From assembly GCA_037201625.1 (NCBI GenBank), contig JBBCGR010000003.1, positions 2,170,001-2,234,000 of the forward strand: DNA of 64,000 nucleotides. Reading direction: 5' to 3'. The notes beneath the pieces are model-generated. The model ran no database searches, was not told the DNA's origin, and was given only the letters and a program-made list of their open reading frames with translations. Each line of letters begins with the position of its first letter. Positions within the stretch are counted from its first letter, which is position 1. Source of the DNA: JAMXLO01 sp037201625. Its GTDB lineage: Bacteria > Pseudomonadota > Alphaproteobacteria > Acetobacterales > Acetobacteraceae. The position numbers were made by a program, and so were the translations under genes. This document shows positions 50,363-59,073 of this stretch, in pieces.

Positions 50363-51031
50363 ATGCACATCCTCATGTTGGCCAAGGAGAAGGGCGGCGC
50401 CGGCGCATCGACGTTGGCGCGGGAACTCGGCGTGCTCGCGGCCTCGGAGGGCCAGCGGGTGGTGTTCATCGACCTCGACCCGCAGGCGTCGCTGTCCAAG
50501 TGGTGGAACCGCCGCACCGCCGGCAGCGATCAGCCGCCCAACCCGGCGCTCGCCACCCCGGCACCCGATCAGATCTTCGCGGTGCTGCACCGGATGCGCG
50601 ACGCGGATGCTGCCGACCTCGTGATCATCGACGTGCCGCCCTCGGTGCACAGCTTCCTGCTGGGCGTGATGCGCGCCGCTGACTTCATCCTGGTGCCGTC
50701 GCGTCCGACCAGCGACGATTTCGACGCACTGCCGGCGGTGGTGGAGATGATCGAGCAGTCGGGCAAGCGCTACGCCTTCGCACTGACCCAGGCGCCCACC
50801 GGTCGGCGCATCCGGGCGGTGGAGGAGGCGATCCCGATCCTGGCGCGACAGGGCCGCGTCGCAGGGGTGTTGCGCTTCCGCACAGCCTTCCCGACCGCCG
50901 CGGCGGCCGGCCAGACCACGACCGAATTCGAACCCGACGGCAAGGCGGCGATGGAGATTCGCGAGCTATGGAAGTTCGTGTCGGTGGAACTCCGGAAAAC
51001 CCAACCGGCAGTGACGCCCGCCTACGCCTAG
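50363..51031 (+). CDS. ParA/MinD-like ATPase
   Basis: The protein has 222 residues. Deviant Walker A KEKGGAGASTLARELG, Walker A' VFIDLDPQASLSKWW, and Walker B LVIIDVPPSV are intact. No ParB gene or parS-like array is next to it, so partition of a chromosome or plasmid is not supported; it may position a cellular complex. The stop TAG is the first three bases of the palindromic repeat at 51029. Confidence 0.88.
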   Translation: MHILMLAKEKGGAGASTLARELGVLAASEGQRVVFIDLDPQASLSKWWNRRTAGSDQPPNPALATPAPDQIFAVLHRMRDADAADLVIIDVPPSVHSFLLGVMRAADFILVPSRPTSDDFDALPAVVEMIEQSGKRYAFALTQAPTGRRIRAVEEAIPILARQGRVAGVLRFRTAFPTAAAAGQTTTEFEPDGKAAMEIRELWKFVSVELRKTQPAVTPAYA

Positions 51032-51132
51032 AGAGCGGGGTCGTTCCGGTGGAATCGCTAAGCGCGAATCACGCGGCAAAACAAAGAACTAGAGCATCCT
51101 CGCTGCTTCTTTCGGCAGCGAACATGCTCTAG
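51029..51132 (+). repeat. Two-module palindromic repeat, copy 6 (A'+C type)
   Basis: TAGAGAGCGGGGTCGTTCCG to GAATCACGCGGCAAAACAAA is module A'; ACTAGAGCATCCTCGCTGC to CGAACATGCTCTAG is module C. The ParA stop codon is formed by its first bases. Two GANTC sites. Confidence 0.88.
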
Positions 51133-51183
51133 AAGGGAGCCGTATGAACGTCAGGACGACCTGGCAACAGACTGGAAACGACT

Positions 51184-52275
51184 ATGGCCAGGAAACCACC
51201 CCCCTCGCTGCCGGATGTGTTCGCCAAGCCCGGCGCCGCACCGTCGCGCGGCACCGCGATCGAAGACCTGCCGCAGGTGATCGACGAACGGCCGACACCA
51301 GCGGATCAGCCCGCACCACCGCTCCCCTCCGCGCCGCCGCAGCAAACGCTGGCGCCGGAACCCGCCGCGCCCCCGGCCCCTCCGCCCGCACCTTTCGCGC
51401 CGCCACAGCAAGCGCAGGCGCCGGAACCGCCCCTGGCGCCCCCGCCGGCCGATCCTGAGGCGCCGTACCCGCCACCCTCCGCGCCCCGGCCAGCCCGGTC
51501 GCAGCGCGGATTGGTCCTCGCGGTCCTCGCGCTGGCCGTCGCACTCACCACGCCGTTCTGGGAGGACAGCGTGCTGTCCACCCTCGGCATCCGGACGCCG
51601 ATGGGCCGCGCGACGGAGCAGAGCACGCTCGCGGTGATCCGGCAGGAACGGCGGACCGAGGACATTTCCCAACGCCTGCTCGCCGCCACCGCCGCGGTGG
51701 CACGGCAGCAATCCGAGTTCACCGCGGCAATGCAGCGCGCCAATGCGGCCGCGACGCTGGTGCGCACCATGGCGCTGGTCCGGCTCAGCGACACCCTGCG
51801 CCGGCCGATGCCGTTCGCCGCGGAACTGGCAGTGGCGCGTGCCAGTGGCAACGATCTCGGCGACCTGAAGCCATTGCTTGACCAGATCGAACCGTATGCC
51901 GAAACGGGTATCCCGGGCCCCAGCCAGCTTCGCCAAGAATTCCGCAGCCTGCTGGAACAGGTTCCCAAAGCCACGGGCAGCCCATCGTGGATGGGACGCC
52001 TGGCGAACTGGACGCGGCTGCGCAGCGCTCCCGCCGGCGCGCCCGACGCGGACCCGTCCTACGATCTGCTGCAGTCGGCATCGACACGGCTCACCGACAT
52101 CGACCTGCCAGGGGCGGTGGAGCAGACCAGGCAGATCGGCGAGGCATTCCGGCCGCTGTTCGCGAGCTGGCTCGAAGACGCGCAGGCCCGCGTCGCGGCC
52201 GATGCACTGGCCGAGAAGGTCAGCGACCAGGTCACCAGGACGCTGAAGCTGCCAGGTGACAAATCCGACAAGTAG
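51184..52275 (+). CDS. Mitofilin-like (COG4223) inner-membrane protein
   Basis: The protein has 363 residues. The first 105 are a Pro/Ala-rich cytoplasmic region, followed by one membrane helix (RGLVLAVLALAVALTTPF), then a periplasmic helical region with TAAVARQQSEFTAAMQRANA and the COG4223-like segment MPFAAELAVARASGNDLG and GIPGPSQLRQEFRSLL. Alphaproteobacterial COG4223 proteins are homologues of mitochondrial mitofilin, but they usually lie beside hemD; here it is not. Assignment rests on topology and motif style. Confidence 0.7.
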   Translation: MARKPPPSLPDVFAKPGAAPSRGTAIEDLPQVIDERPTPADQPAPPLPSAPPQQTLAPEPAAPPAPPPAPFAPPQQAQAPEPPLAPPPADPEAPYPPPSAPRPARSQRGLVLAVLALAVALTTPFWEDSVLSTLGIRTPMGRATEQSTLAVIRQERRTEDISQRLLAATAAVARQQSEFTAAMQRANAAATLVRTMALVRLSDTLRRPMPFAAELAVARASGNDLGDLKPLLDQIEPYAETGIPGPSQLRQEFRSLLEQVPKATGSPSWMGRLANWTRLRSAPAGAPDADPSYDLLQSASTRLTDIDLPGAVEQTRQIGEAFRPLFASWLEDAQARVAADALAEKVSDQVTRTLKLPGDKSDK

Positions 52276-52287
52276 AAGGAACGTTCA

Positions 52288-53061
52288 ATGCAAGCCAACC
52301 CGATGCGGGCCGCCCTGGAACGCGGCGAACTGCAGATCGGCACCTGGGTCAACCTGGTGCGCAGCCCCGGCATCCTGCCGCTGCTGAAGGCCGCCGGACT
52401 CGACTTCGCGCGCGTCGACATGGAGCACACCGGCGCCGACATGCAGGAGATCACCAACCTGGCGCTGCTGTCGCGCGCACTGAACTTCCCCATCGCGGTG
52501 CGGCCGCCCAAGGCGAACCGCGAGTGGATCACCCGGCTGCTCGATGTCGGCGTCTGGAACCTGCACTGCCCGCAGGTGGAGAACGCGGCGCATGCCCGCG
52601 AGATCGTCGCCGCGTCGCGCTACGCCCCGCGTGGGCTGCGCGGCAATGCCGGCCATAGCCCCGGCACCGATTTCGACCCCACCGGCACCGCCGCCGAACG
52701 GCGCGAGTTCGCCAACCGCCAGGTCTACGTCACCGTGATGTTCGAGACGGGCGCCGCCTTCGACGATCTGGACGAGATCGCGGCGATGGACGGGATCGAC
52801 GCACTGACCATCGGGCCGGCCGATCTCGCGCAGGATCTCGGCGTGTTCGGCTCGCCAGACCAGGCGAAGGTGCTGGATGCGAAGCGCGATCTCGTGCTGG
52901 CCGCGGCCAAGAAGCACGGCAAGACCTGTGCGATGCTGTGTTCCAGCTATGAACAGGCGCAACAGTGGAAGGCGGCCGGCGCGCTGCTGCTCGCCTATTC
53001 GAGCGACACCGAGGTGCTGCAGGGCGCGTACCGCCAGGCGATGACGCGCATCAAGGGGTGA
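52288..53061 (+). CDS. HpcH/HpaI aldolase family protein
   Basis: The protein has 257 residues. Class II pyruvate-aldolase fold: IGTWVNLVRSPGILPLLK, FARVDMEHTGADMQEI, IAVRPPKANREWITRLLDVG, the metal Glu in TVMFETGAAFDDLDEIA and LTIGPADLAQDLG. These enzymes join or split pyruvate and aldehydes from 2-keto-3-deoxy acids. Start ATG 52288 with AGAAGGAA. It converges with the luciferase-like gene, stop to stop 5 nt apart. Confidence 0.88.
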   Translation: MQANPMRAALERGELQIGTWVNLVRSPGILPLLKAAGLDFARVDMEHTGADMQEITNLALLSRALNFPIAVRPPKANREWITRLLDVGVWNLHCPQVENAAHAREIVAASRYAPRGLRGNAGHSPGTDFDPTGTAAERREFANRQVYVTVMFETGAAFDDLDEIAAMDGIDALTIGPADLAQDLGVFGSPDQAKVLDAKRDLVLAAAKKHGKTCAMLCSSYEQAQQWKAAGALLLAYSSDTEVLQGAYRQAMTRIKG

Positions 53062-53065
53062 GAGG

Positions 53066-54121
53066 CTACGCCCGCGCGAACGCGGGCATCACCTCCTGGC
53101 AAAGCAGGCGCAGCGCGGTCATCACCTTGGCATGCGGGATCCGCCCGCCGCAGTTCAACTCCATGAGCACGCCGTCCAGGCCAAGCTGGCGGCGGAGTTC
53201 CTCGAGCCGCGTGGCGACCGAGGCCGGCGAGCCTACCAGCAGCGTACCCTGCAACGCCTCCTCATAGGTCATCGTCTCGAGCCGCCGCGCGGTCGCCGCA
53301 CGCTTCTCGGCCCCATCGACCCCGGCGCGTTTCGCCGAATCCGCCAGCAGCGCCGCCTGCTGCCGATAGAAATGGATGAGGCTCGGCTCGGCGTCGCTGC
53401 GCGCCTGCGCGTCGGTCTCCGCGATATAGGCCGGCACGCGCAGGAACACCCCGCCGCGCTCCGGTGTCTCCGACTCCGCCACCGCCGCGCGGTATGCCGC
53501 GATCTGCGGCGCGATCTCATCGGCGGTCTCGTAGCGGACGGCGACGAAGATCGGCATGCCCTGCCGGCCGATGGATACGAACGTATCGGCACTCGTGGCG
53601 GCGACGCGGATCGGCGGCGTCGGCTGCTGGAACGGCTTCGGCACCACCGCCACATCGTCGAAGCGATGGTAGCGGCCGCGATACGACAGCTTCTCCTGCG
53701 TCCAGGCCTTCTGCACGATGTCGAGGACCTCGGTGAAGCGATCACGGCTTTCACCGTACGGCACGCCGTACGCCTCATAGGTGCGTGCGACACCGCTGCG
53801 CCCGACGCCGAAGATCAGCCGGCCATTGCTGATCTGGTCGACCGTCGCGGCCTCCTCCGCAAGGCGCAGCGGATGGCACAGCGGCAGCACCTGCACGGCG
53901 AGGCCGATCTTCATGCGCTGTGTGCGGGCGGCAATCGCGCTGGCGATGCACAGCGGCGCCGACAGGACGGAACGGCCGGGATCGAAGTGCAGTTCGCCGA
54001 GCCACATGGCGTCCAGGCCCCAGCGCTCCGCGCCGTCCACCAGTTCGAACGATTGCGCGAAGGCATCGGCGTGGGAGCGGCCCGGCAACGACGGGAACTC
54101 GTGGAAAATGCCGAATTCCAT
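53066..54121 (-). CDS. LLM-class (bacterial luciferase-like) flavin-dependent oxidoreductase
   Basis: The protein has 351 residues. MEFGIFHEFPSLPGRSHADA, WGLDAMWLGELHFDPG, SNGRLIFGVGRSGVARTYEA and LVGSPASVATRLEEL match the LLM superfamily TIM-barrel, which uses reduced FMN to oxygenate aldehydes, sulfonates or other small molecules. GGAAGGGGATCGGC precedes ATG 54121. No reductase partner is adjacent. Substrate unknown. Confidence 0.88.
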   Translation of the reverse strand: MEFGIFHEFPSLPGRSHADAFAQSFELVDGAERWGLDAMWLGELHFDPGRSVLSAPLCIASAIAARTQRMKIGLAVQVLPLCHPLRLAEEAATVDQISNGRLIFGVGRSGVARTYEAYGVPYGESRDRFTEVLDIVQKAWTQEKLSYRGRYHRFDDVAVVPKPFQQPTPPIRVAATSADTFVSIGRQGMPIFVAVRYETADEIAPQIAAYRAAVAESETPERGGVFLRVPAYIAETDAQARSDAEPSLIHFYRQQAALLADSAKRAGVDGAEKRAATARRLETMTYEEALQGTLLVGSPASVATRLEELRRQLGLDGVLMELNCGGRIPHAKVMTALRLLCQEVMPAFARA

Positions 54122-54156
54122 GCCGATCCCCTTCCGCACAACCGAAGGGAGCAGCC

Positions 54157-54262
54157 TAGAACGTGATCGCTTCCAGTGGAAACACGTTAAGCATGGATCA
54201 CGCCGCGAAACAAAGAACCAAGAGCATGTTCGAGGCTTCGTCAGCCGCGAACATGCCTTGGA
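54157..54262 (+). repeat. Two-module palindromic repeat, copy 7 (A'+C type, diverged)
   Basis: TAGAACGTGATCGCTTCCAG to GGATCACGCCGCGAAACAAA, then AAGAGCATGTTCGAGGCTTC to CGAACATGCCTTGGA. No GANTC site remains in module A, so it is the most diverged full copy. It lies between the 5' end of the luciferase-like gene (36 nt away) and the 3' end of the SGNH hydrolase (57 nt away). Confidence 0.8.
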
Positions 54263-54318
54263 ATGCGCAACAATGTCGTATCACGCACGGGCGGCCGGTC
54301 TGAACCGCCCGCCGCCTG

Positions 54319-55086
54319 TCACCGGCTGAGCGAGGCCGTCACCGGCGCGCGTGGCGCGATGCCCTGCAGGATCGCATGTGCCAGCGAGCGCGCCACACAC
54401 AGATAGCCGCGATCGTTGTGATGCAGTCCGTCGGTCGCAATGAACTCGGCCAGCGACTCGCCGTCGCGGTGCCATTGCAGCATCAGGCTCCGGCGCGAAA
54501 AGAGTGCCGCGCCCGTCTCCGTGGCGACCTGGGCCAGCGCCCGGTCGAAGGCGGATCCTTGCGGCTTCGCCAGCAGGGCCGGCGACTGCTGGTTGTCCAT
54601 CAGGATGACATCGGCTCCCGCCGCCTGCAGCCGCTGGACGCCGGTGGTGACCATCTCGCGGAACAGGGTGGGATCGGTGTTGCGCAGGGCGCCGTTCGCG
54701 CCGACCTGCCAGACCACCAGATGCGGCCGGATCGCCAGCACGTCCGCTTCCAGCCGCGCCAGTTCCTCCGCTGCGTCCTGGCCACCGATGCCGCGGTTGA
54801 TCACGGCGATATGGGCCTCGGGAAGTCCGGCGGACAATTCCTGCTGCAGCACCGCCGGATACGACTTCGCGAGGCTCGAGGCCATGGCACCCTGGGTCGA
54901 CGAGGACCCGAGCGCGACGATCACGCCCTCGACGCCCTGGCTCACGGCGCTTCGCAGGTGCGGCAGCGACATTGCCGGAGCAGGGGCCGCGATCGGGCAG
55001 ACCGGCCCTCCGGATGCAGATGCAGCCGTGGGCAACAGCAGGGCGAGGCCGCAAAGCGCGGCACGAAATCGTGAAGCGATGTGCAT
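54319..55086 (-). CDS. SGNH/GDSL-family hydrolase, exported
   Basis: The protein has 255 residues. Signal peptide MHIASRFRAALCGLALLLPT then AASASG. SGNH blocks: Ser in VIVALGSSSTQGAMAS (the GDS equivalent), Gly in NRGIGGQDAAEELA, Asn in VVWQVGANGALRNTD and Asp-His pair in FIATDGLHHNDRGY. Likely a periplasmic esterase, lipase or carbohydrate deacetylase. ATG 55086 is chosen; a TTG upstream adds four residues. Its neighbour is DUF6065 past the repeat at 55175. Confidence 0.85.
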   Translation of the reverse strand: MHIASRFRAALCGLALLLPTAASASGGPVCPIAAPAPAMSLPHLRSAVSQGVEGVIVALGSSSTQGAMASSLAKSYPAVLQQELSAGLPEAHIAVINRGIGGQDAAEELARLEADVLAIRPHLVVWQVGANGALRNTDPTLFREMVTTGVQRLQAAGADVILMDNQQSPALLAKPQGSAFDRALAQVATETGAALFSRRSLMLQWHRDGESLAEFIATDGLHHNDRGYLCVARSLAHAILQGIAPRAPVTASLSR

Positions 55087-55174
55087 GACTGGGTTCAACT
55101 ATAGGCGAGCAGGCGTGTCCAGTTGATTAATTTCGCGCGGCCGCGGAACCGATTCGGCGGGCGGCCTACCCGCC

Positions 55175-55277
55175 TAGAGCGGGATCCGTACAGGTGAAAT
55201 CATCGGAGCGGTTAATCACGCTTGCAGACAACCTCTGGAGCGGATTTCGTGGGCCAACGCGACGGAATCTGCTTCAG
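55175..55277 (+). repeat. Two-module palindromic repeat, copy 8 (A+B type)
   Basis: TAGAGCGGGATCCGTACAGG to TAATCACGCTTGCAGACAAC, then CTGGAGCGGATTTCGTGGGC to CGGAATCTGCTTCAG. The last bases contain the TGA stop of the minus-strand DUF6065 gene (55274-55276). One GANTC site. Confidence 0.85.
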
Positions 55278-56077
55278 CCGCCGGGGCCCCGGCCATCCTC
55301 CGACCGCCGCCGCCGTGCCGCCGCGGCGTATTGGCCACGCGGTCGGACGTCCTGGACATGGGGGCGGACCACCGTGTCGTAATAGTCATCCCAGTCCTCG
55401 GGGGTCAGTTGTTCGAGGTCGGGAACCAGTTCGTAGTTGTTGAGCGTCGCATCGTCATAGGCGTGGCGCGGGATCGGCTGCACCTGCAACAGCGGGAAAT
55501 CGGCACGGAAATCGATCGGCACGTCGGTCTTGGTCAGCCGCATGTTGGTGATCAGCGGGCCGAACCACTGGTCGGTCTCGATGATGCCCTCGAACAGTTC
55601 ATAAGCCCCGCTGCGCGGAATGTTGGAGGGCGCGCGCACCATCAGGCTCCATCCCGGAGCGGTGCGCGCCACCAGGCCGGTCCAGCACTGGATGAGGCCT
55701 GGTTCCTGCAGCGCGCCTAGAAACGGTGGCGCGTATTCGCGGATCTCTTCCGGGGCGACCGAATCGAAACGCTCCCGGAAATTCGGGAATTGCGCGGATC
55801 GCAGCGGCAGCCAGGTGCCGGCGCCTTCCCAGGTCCACATCACATCCCGGCCATCCCATTGCAGGCTGAAGCTGATAGGCGGGAAGATGTAATAGCCGTA
55901 ACCGGATGCACTGGTGGACGGCTCACAGTAGCGGAAGGCGCGGGTGGGCAATGAGCCAGCCGCCGACCGGTCGGCCCTCTGGGGCAGGCGCGCGCTCGGC
56001 ACGAAGCGGTGGAAGGTCACCAGCGGCGACTTTTTCTCCGGCTGTCGGGGTTCGGGGCGCGATGAGGATGCTGTCAT
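55274..56077 (-). CDS. DUF6065 family protein
   Basis: The protein has 267 residues. The family core is visible: FRYCEPSTSASGYGYYIFPP, ISFSLQWDGRDVMWTWEG, PGWSLMVRAPSNIPRSGAYE, WFGPLITNMRLTKTDVPIDF and YDDATLNNYELVPDLEQLTP. The function of DUF6065 is not known; it is often encoded near carbohydrate or secondary metabolism genes in alphaproteobacteria. It starts downstream of a strong terminator that separates it from the tandem-repeat gene. Confidence 0.8.
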   Translation of the reverse strand: MTASSSRPEPRQPEKKSPLVTFHRFVPSARLPQRADRSAAGSLPTRAFRYCEPSTSASGYGYYIFPPISFSLQWDGRDVMWTWEGAGTWLPLRSAQFPNFRERFDSVAPEEIREYAPPFLGALQEPGLIQCWTGLVARTAPGWSLMVRAPSNIPRSGAYELFEGIIETDQWFGPLITNMRLTKTDVPIDFRADFPLLQVQPIPRHAYDDATLNNYELVPDLEQLTPEDWDDYYDTVVRPHVQDVRPRGQYAAAARRRRSEDGRGPGG

Positions 56078-56119
56078 GGCTTCCGGACGCCGTCCTGGTC
56101 AGAGGCAGATAAAGACGAT

Positions 56120-56144
56120 GGACCGGGCAAGCATTGCCCGGTCC
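56120..56144 (-). terminator. Terminator-like hairpin after the tandem-repeat gene
   Basis: A perfect 11-bp inverted repeat GGACCGGGCAA / TTGCCCGGTCC with a 3-nt loop, 47 nt past the stop of the tandem-repeat gene and 42 nt before the DUF6065 start. A short T-rich stretch (TCTTTATC) follows on the minus strand. Confidence 0.75.
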
Positions 56145-56191
56145 GGACTTTGGCGGCGGTGACGGCGCCCGTCAGCAAGTTTCGGCTGGCC

Positions 56192-57148
56192 TCAGCGCGC
56201 GGCAGGCAGCGTCGGGGCGAATGCACCCAGACGGACCTTGCCGGCATCGGCGGTCGGCGCCAGCGTCGGGGCGAACGCACCCAGGCGGACCTTCCCGGCA
56301 TCGGCGGTCGGCGCCAGCGTCGGGGCGAATGCACCCAGACGGACCTTCCCGGCATCGGCGGTCGGCGCCAGCGTCGGAGCGAATGCACCCAGACGGACCT
56401 TCCCGGCATCAACAGTCGGCGCCAGCGTCGGGGCGAACGCACCCAGACGGACCTTCCCGGCATCAACAGTCGGCGCCAGCGTCGGAGCGAATGCACCCAG
56501 ACGGACCTTCCCGGCATCGGCGGTCGGCGCCAGCGTCGGAGCGAATGCACCCAGACGGACCTTCCCGGCATCGGCAGTCGGCGCCAGCGTCGGGGCAAAT
56601 GCACCCAGACGGACCTTGCCGGCATCGGCAGTCGGCGCCAGCGTCGGGGCGAACGCGCCCAGGCGGACCTTGCCGGCATCGGCGGTCGGCGACAGCGTGG
56701 GGGCGAACGCGCCCAGACGGACCTTCCCGGCATCGGCGGTCGGCGCCAGCGTCGGGGCGAACGCACCCAGGCGGACCTTCCCGGCATCGGCGGTCGGCGC
56801 CAGCGTCGGAGCGAACGCACCCAGGCGGACCTTCCCGGCATCGGCAGTCGGCGCCAGCGTCGGGGCGAACGCACCCAGACGGACCTTGCCGGCATCGGCA
56901 GTCGGCGCCAGCGTCGGGGCGAACGCACCCAGGCGGACCTTGCCGGCATCGGCAGTCGGCGCCAGCGTCGGAGCGAACGCGCCCAGACGGACCTTCCCGG
57001 CATCGGCGGTCGGCGACAGAGTCGGGGCAAATGCACCCAGGCGGACCTTGCCCGCGTCTGCGACCGGCGACAGGGTCGGGGCGAATGCGCCCAGGCGGAC
57101 CTTGCCGGCATCGGTGACAGAGGCGAGGGCGACTGTGAAGAACGGCAT
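56192..57148 (-). CDS. Tandem-repeat protein of sixteen full 18-residue units
   Basis: The protein has 318 residues with no non-repeat domain: a short start MPFFTVALASVTDAG, then sixteen full copies of KVRLGAFAPTLAPTADAG and a last partial copy ending PAAR. Variants are only A/V/S/T at a few positions. GGAAGGG lies 9 nt before the ATG, which makes this minus-strand frame the best coding choice. No signal peptide or membrane helix. The regular alternation of hydrophobic and small residues suggests a beta-solenoid, but this is an inference. No family is recognised. Confidence 0.6.
   Translation of the reverse strand: MPFFTVALASVTDAGKVRLGAFAPTLSPVADAGKVRLGAFAPTLSPTADAGKVRLGAFAPTLAPTADAGKVRLGAFAPTLAPTADAGKVRLGAFAPTLAPTADAGKVRLGAFAPTLAPTADAGKVRLGAFAPTLAPTADAGKVRLGAFAPTLSPTADAGKVRLGAFAPTLAPTADAGKVRLGAFAPTLAPTADAGKVRLGAFAPTLAPTADAGKVRLGAFAPTLAPTVDAGKVRLGAFAPTLAPTVDAGKVRLGAFAPTLAPTADAGKVRLGAFAPTLAPTADAGKVRLGAFAPTLAPTADAGKVRLGAFAPTLPAAR
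56195..57103 (-). repeat. 54-bp tandem repeat array
   Basis: Sixteen complete 54-bp units plus a final 45-bp partial unit. The unit on the plus strand runs GGACCTTCCCGGCATCGGCG then GTCGGCGCCAGCGTCGGGGC and GAACGCACCCAGAC. Copies differ by a few single bases, so expansion is recent or homogenised. There is no spacer variation, which separates it from CRISPR. All six frames are open across the array. Confidence 0.95.
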
Positions 57149-57263
57149 GTGTGGAAACCCTTCCTTTTACAAGGTCAACGTCCAGTTTCTTGCACGGAAA
57201 GGAGCGTTTCGCTCCCAGTGCCATGAGAGCGATGATTCCACGTTGAGGATTTTTTATCGTTGT

Positions 57264-57286
57264 TTTGACGTTATCCGTCCGTCAAA
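57264..57286. promoter_or_regulatory. TTTGACG/CGTCAAA dyad upstream of the repeat gene
   Basis: TTTGACG and CGTCAAA are separated by 9 nt in an A/T-rich segment about 115-140 nt before the start of the repeat gene. It could be an operator or part of a promoter; the minus strand TTGACG could serve as a -35 element, but a matching -10 is not clear. Confidence 0.4.
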
Positions 57287-57456
57287 TCGGTGGCGGCGCG
57301 AATAGATCGCCGAATCGGCCTTCAAAGGTGAAGATGCGCCGCGGAGCGCTGTCTTTGCTGAGACGGCTCGCATGCACTGCGATCGCGGGCGGGTTTTGTC
57401 GCACGCGGCTCAGCCGGTGAACGAAACCGGTCGTGAACCCGAGCGAAATCTGGCGT

Positions 57457-57500
57457 AGCCGGGCCGTTTGACGTCGAATTCGACGCCGGACGACCCGGCT
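57457..57500 (-). terminator. Hairpin after tldD
   Basis: AGCCGGG and CCCGGCT flank a core with the 14-bp palindrome CGTCGAATTCGACG. It is about 63 nt past the tldD stop, so it may end the ctaA-kinase-tldD transcript. The remainder of 57149-57562 has no recognised gene. Confidence 0.45.
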
Positions 57501-57562
57501 CGCTAACGATCTACTATCAGAATGCTTTCGTTTGGGTGCCAGTCAAGGCCTGGCAGCCGCAA

Positions 57563-59002
57563 TCACGTCGCGGTCCCGCCCACCGTCAGGCCACGCAGCT
57601 TCAGCGTCGGCTGACCGACGCCCACCGGTACGCCCTGGCCGTTCTTGCCGCAGGTGCCGATTCCCGGGTCGAGCGCCATGTCGTTGCCGACCATCGCCAC
57701 CTTGGTCAGCGCGTCCGGCCCGTTGCCGATCAGCGTCGCGCCCTTTACCGGCGCGGTGACCTTGCCGTCCTCGATCAGGTAGGCCTCGCTCGCCGAGAAC
57801 ACGAACTTGCCCGAGGTGATGTCGACCTGGCCGCCGCCGAAATTCACCGCATAGAGCCCCCGCTTCACCGAGCGGATCATCTCCTCCGGCGCGTGCGGAC
57901 CCGCCAGCATCACCGTGTTGGTCATCCTTGGCATCGGCGCATGCGCGTAGGACTGGCGGCGGCCGTTGCCGGTGGCGCGCATCCCCATCAGCCGCGCATT
58001 CAGCCGGTCCTGCATGAAGCCCACCAGGATGCCGTCCTCGATCAGCACCGTCCGGCTGGTCGGCGTCCCCTCATCGTCCACGGTCAGGCTGCCGCGCCGG
58101 TCGGGCAGCGTGCCATCGTCGACCACCGTGACGCCGGGCGAGGCGATCCGCGTCCCCAGCAATCCGGCGAAGGCCGATGTCTTCTTGCGGTTGAAGTCGC
58201 CCTCCAGCCCGTGGCCGATCGCCTCGTGCAGCAGGATGCCGGGCCAGCCGGAGCCAAGCACGACCTCCATCTCGCCGGCCGGCGCCGGCACGCTGTCGAG
58301 GTTCACCAGCGCCTGCCGCAGCGCCTCGTCCACCGCGCCCCGCCACACACCGGGCGCCGTGACGTGGTCGTAGGCGAAGCGCCCGCCGGTGCCATAGCTA
58401 CCGGTCTCCCGCCTGCCGTCCTTCTCCACCACGACCGAGACGTTGAGCCGCACCAGCGGCCGCAGATCGGCCACCCGCGTGCCGTCGGCGCGCATGATCT
58501 GCACCGCCTGCCACTCGCCGGCGATCGAGGCCATCACCTGCACCACGCGCGCATCCTTGCCGCGCGCATAGGCGTCGATCTCGGCCAGCAGCGCCGTGCG
58601 CGCGGGGAATTCGGTGGCACCCAGCGGGTTGGCATCGGAATAGAGGCGCGCGTTGGTGGCGCGCGGCGGCTCCGCGGCAGTGCCGGAGTGACCGGCGGCA
58701 ACCGCCGCCACGCTCTCGGCGGCGCGGCGCAGTGCCGGCTCGGACAATTCGCCGGCATGCGCATAGCCGGTGGCCTCATCGGCCACGGCACGCAGGCCGA
58801 ACCCCAGCGACGTGTCGAAGCCCGCGCTGCGGATACGGCCATCGTCCAGGCTGATCTGCTCGCTCTCGCGATATTCGAGATACAGCTCGCCGTCATCGCT
58901 CCCGGCGAGCGCAGTGCCCAGCGTCGCCTCCGCGGCGGCGCGATCGAGGGCCGCGTCGGCACGCTCGAAGAACAGCTTGTCCGTGGCGGCGAGCGGCGTC
59001 AT
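57563..59002 (-). CDS. tldD: Metalloprotease TldD
   Basis: Partner of TldE/PmbA in a heterodimeric zinc protease that cuts unfolded peptides and matures some peptide toxins. The protein has 479 residues. The zinc motif GILLHEAIGHGLEGDFNRK (HExxxH) and the C-terminal cysteine of GIGTCGKNGQGVPVGVGQP are present. N-terminal YLEYRESEQISLDDGRIRSA is typical. In many alphaproteobacteria tldD lies beside the cox operon; here it is downstream of the ctaA-kinase pair with a 71-nt gap. Confidence 0.95.
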   Translation of the reverse strand: MTPLAATDKLFFERADAALDRAAAEATLGTALAGSDDGELYLEYRESEQISLDDGRIRSAGFDTSLGFGLRAVADEATGYAHAGELSEPALRRAAESVAAVAAGHSGTAAEPPRATNARLYSDANPLGATEFPARTALLAEIDAYARGKDARVVQVMASIAGEWQAVQIMRADGTRVADLRPLVRLNVSVVVEKDGRRETGSYGTGGRFAYDHVTAPGVWRGAVDEALRQALVNLDSVPAPAGEMEVVLGSGWPGILLHEAIGHGLEGDFNRKKTSAFAGLLGTRIASPGVTVVDDGTLPDRRGSLTVDDEGTPTSRTVLIEDGILVGFMQDRLNARLMGMRATGNGRRQSYAHAPMPRMTNTVMLAGPHAPEEMIRSVKRGLYAVNFGGGQVDITSGKFVFSASEAYLIEDGKVTAPVKGATLIGNGPDALTKVAMVGNDMALDPGIGTCGKNGQGVPVGVGQPTLKLRGLTVGGTAT

Positions 59003-59073
59003 GGCGTGACCCTTTCTGTTGGTCGTATCTCTTGGTCGATGGTCCGAGAAATGGTGGCTCGACGCCAGCTTCG

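Noticed and set aside
56195..57103. Tandem array resembling CRISPR
   Set aside because: The repeat is continuous with a 54-bp period and no variable spacers, and it encodes a regular protein; no cas genes are near.
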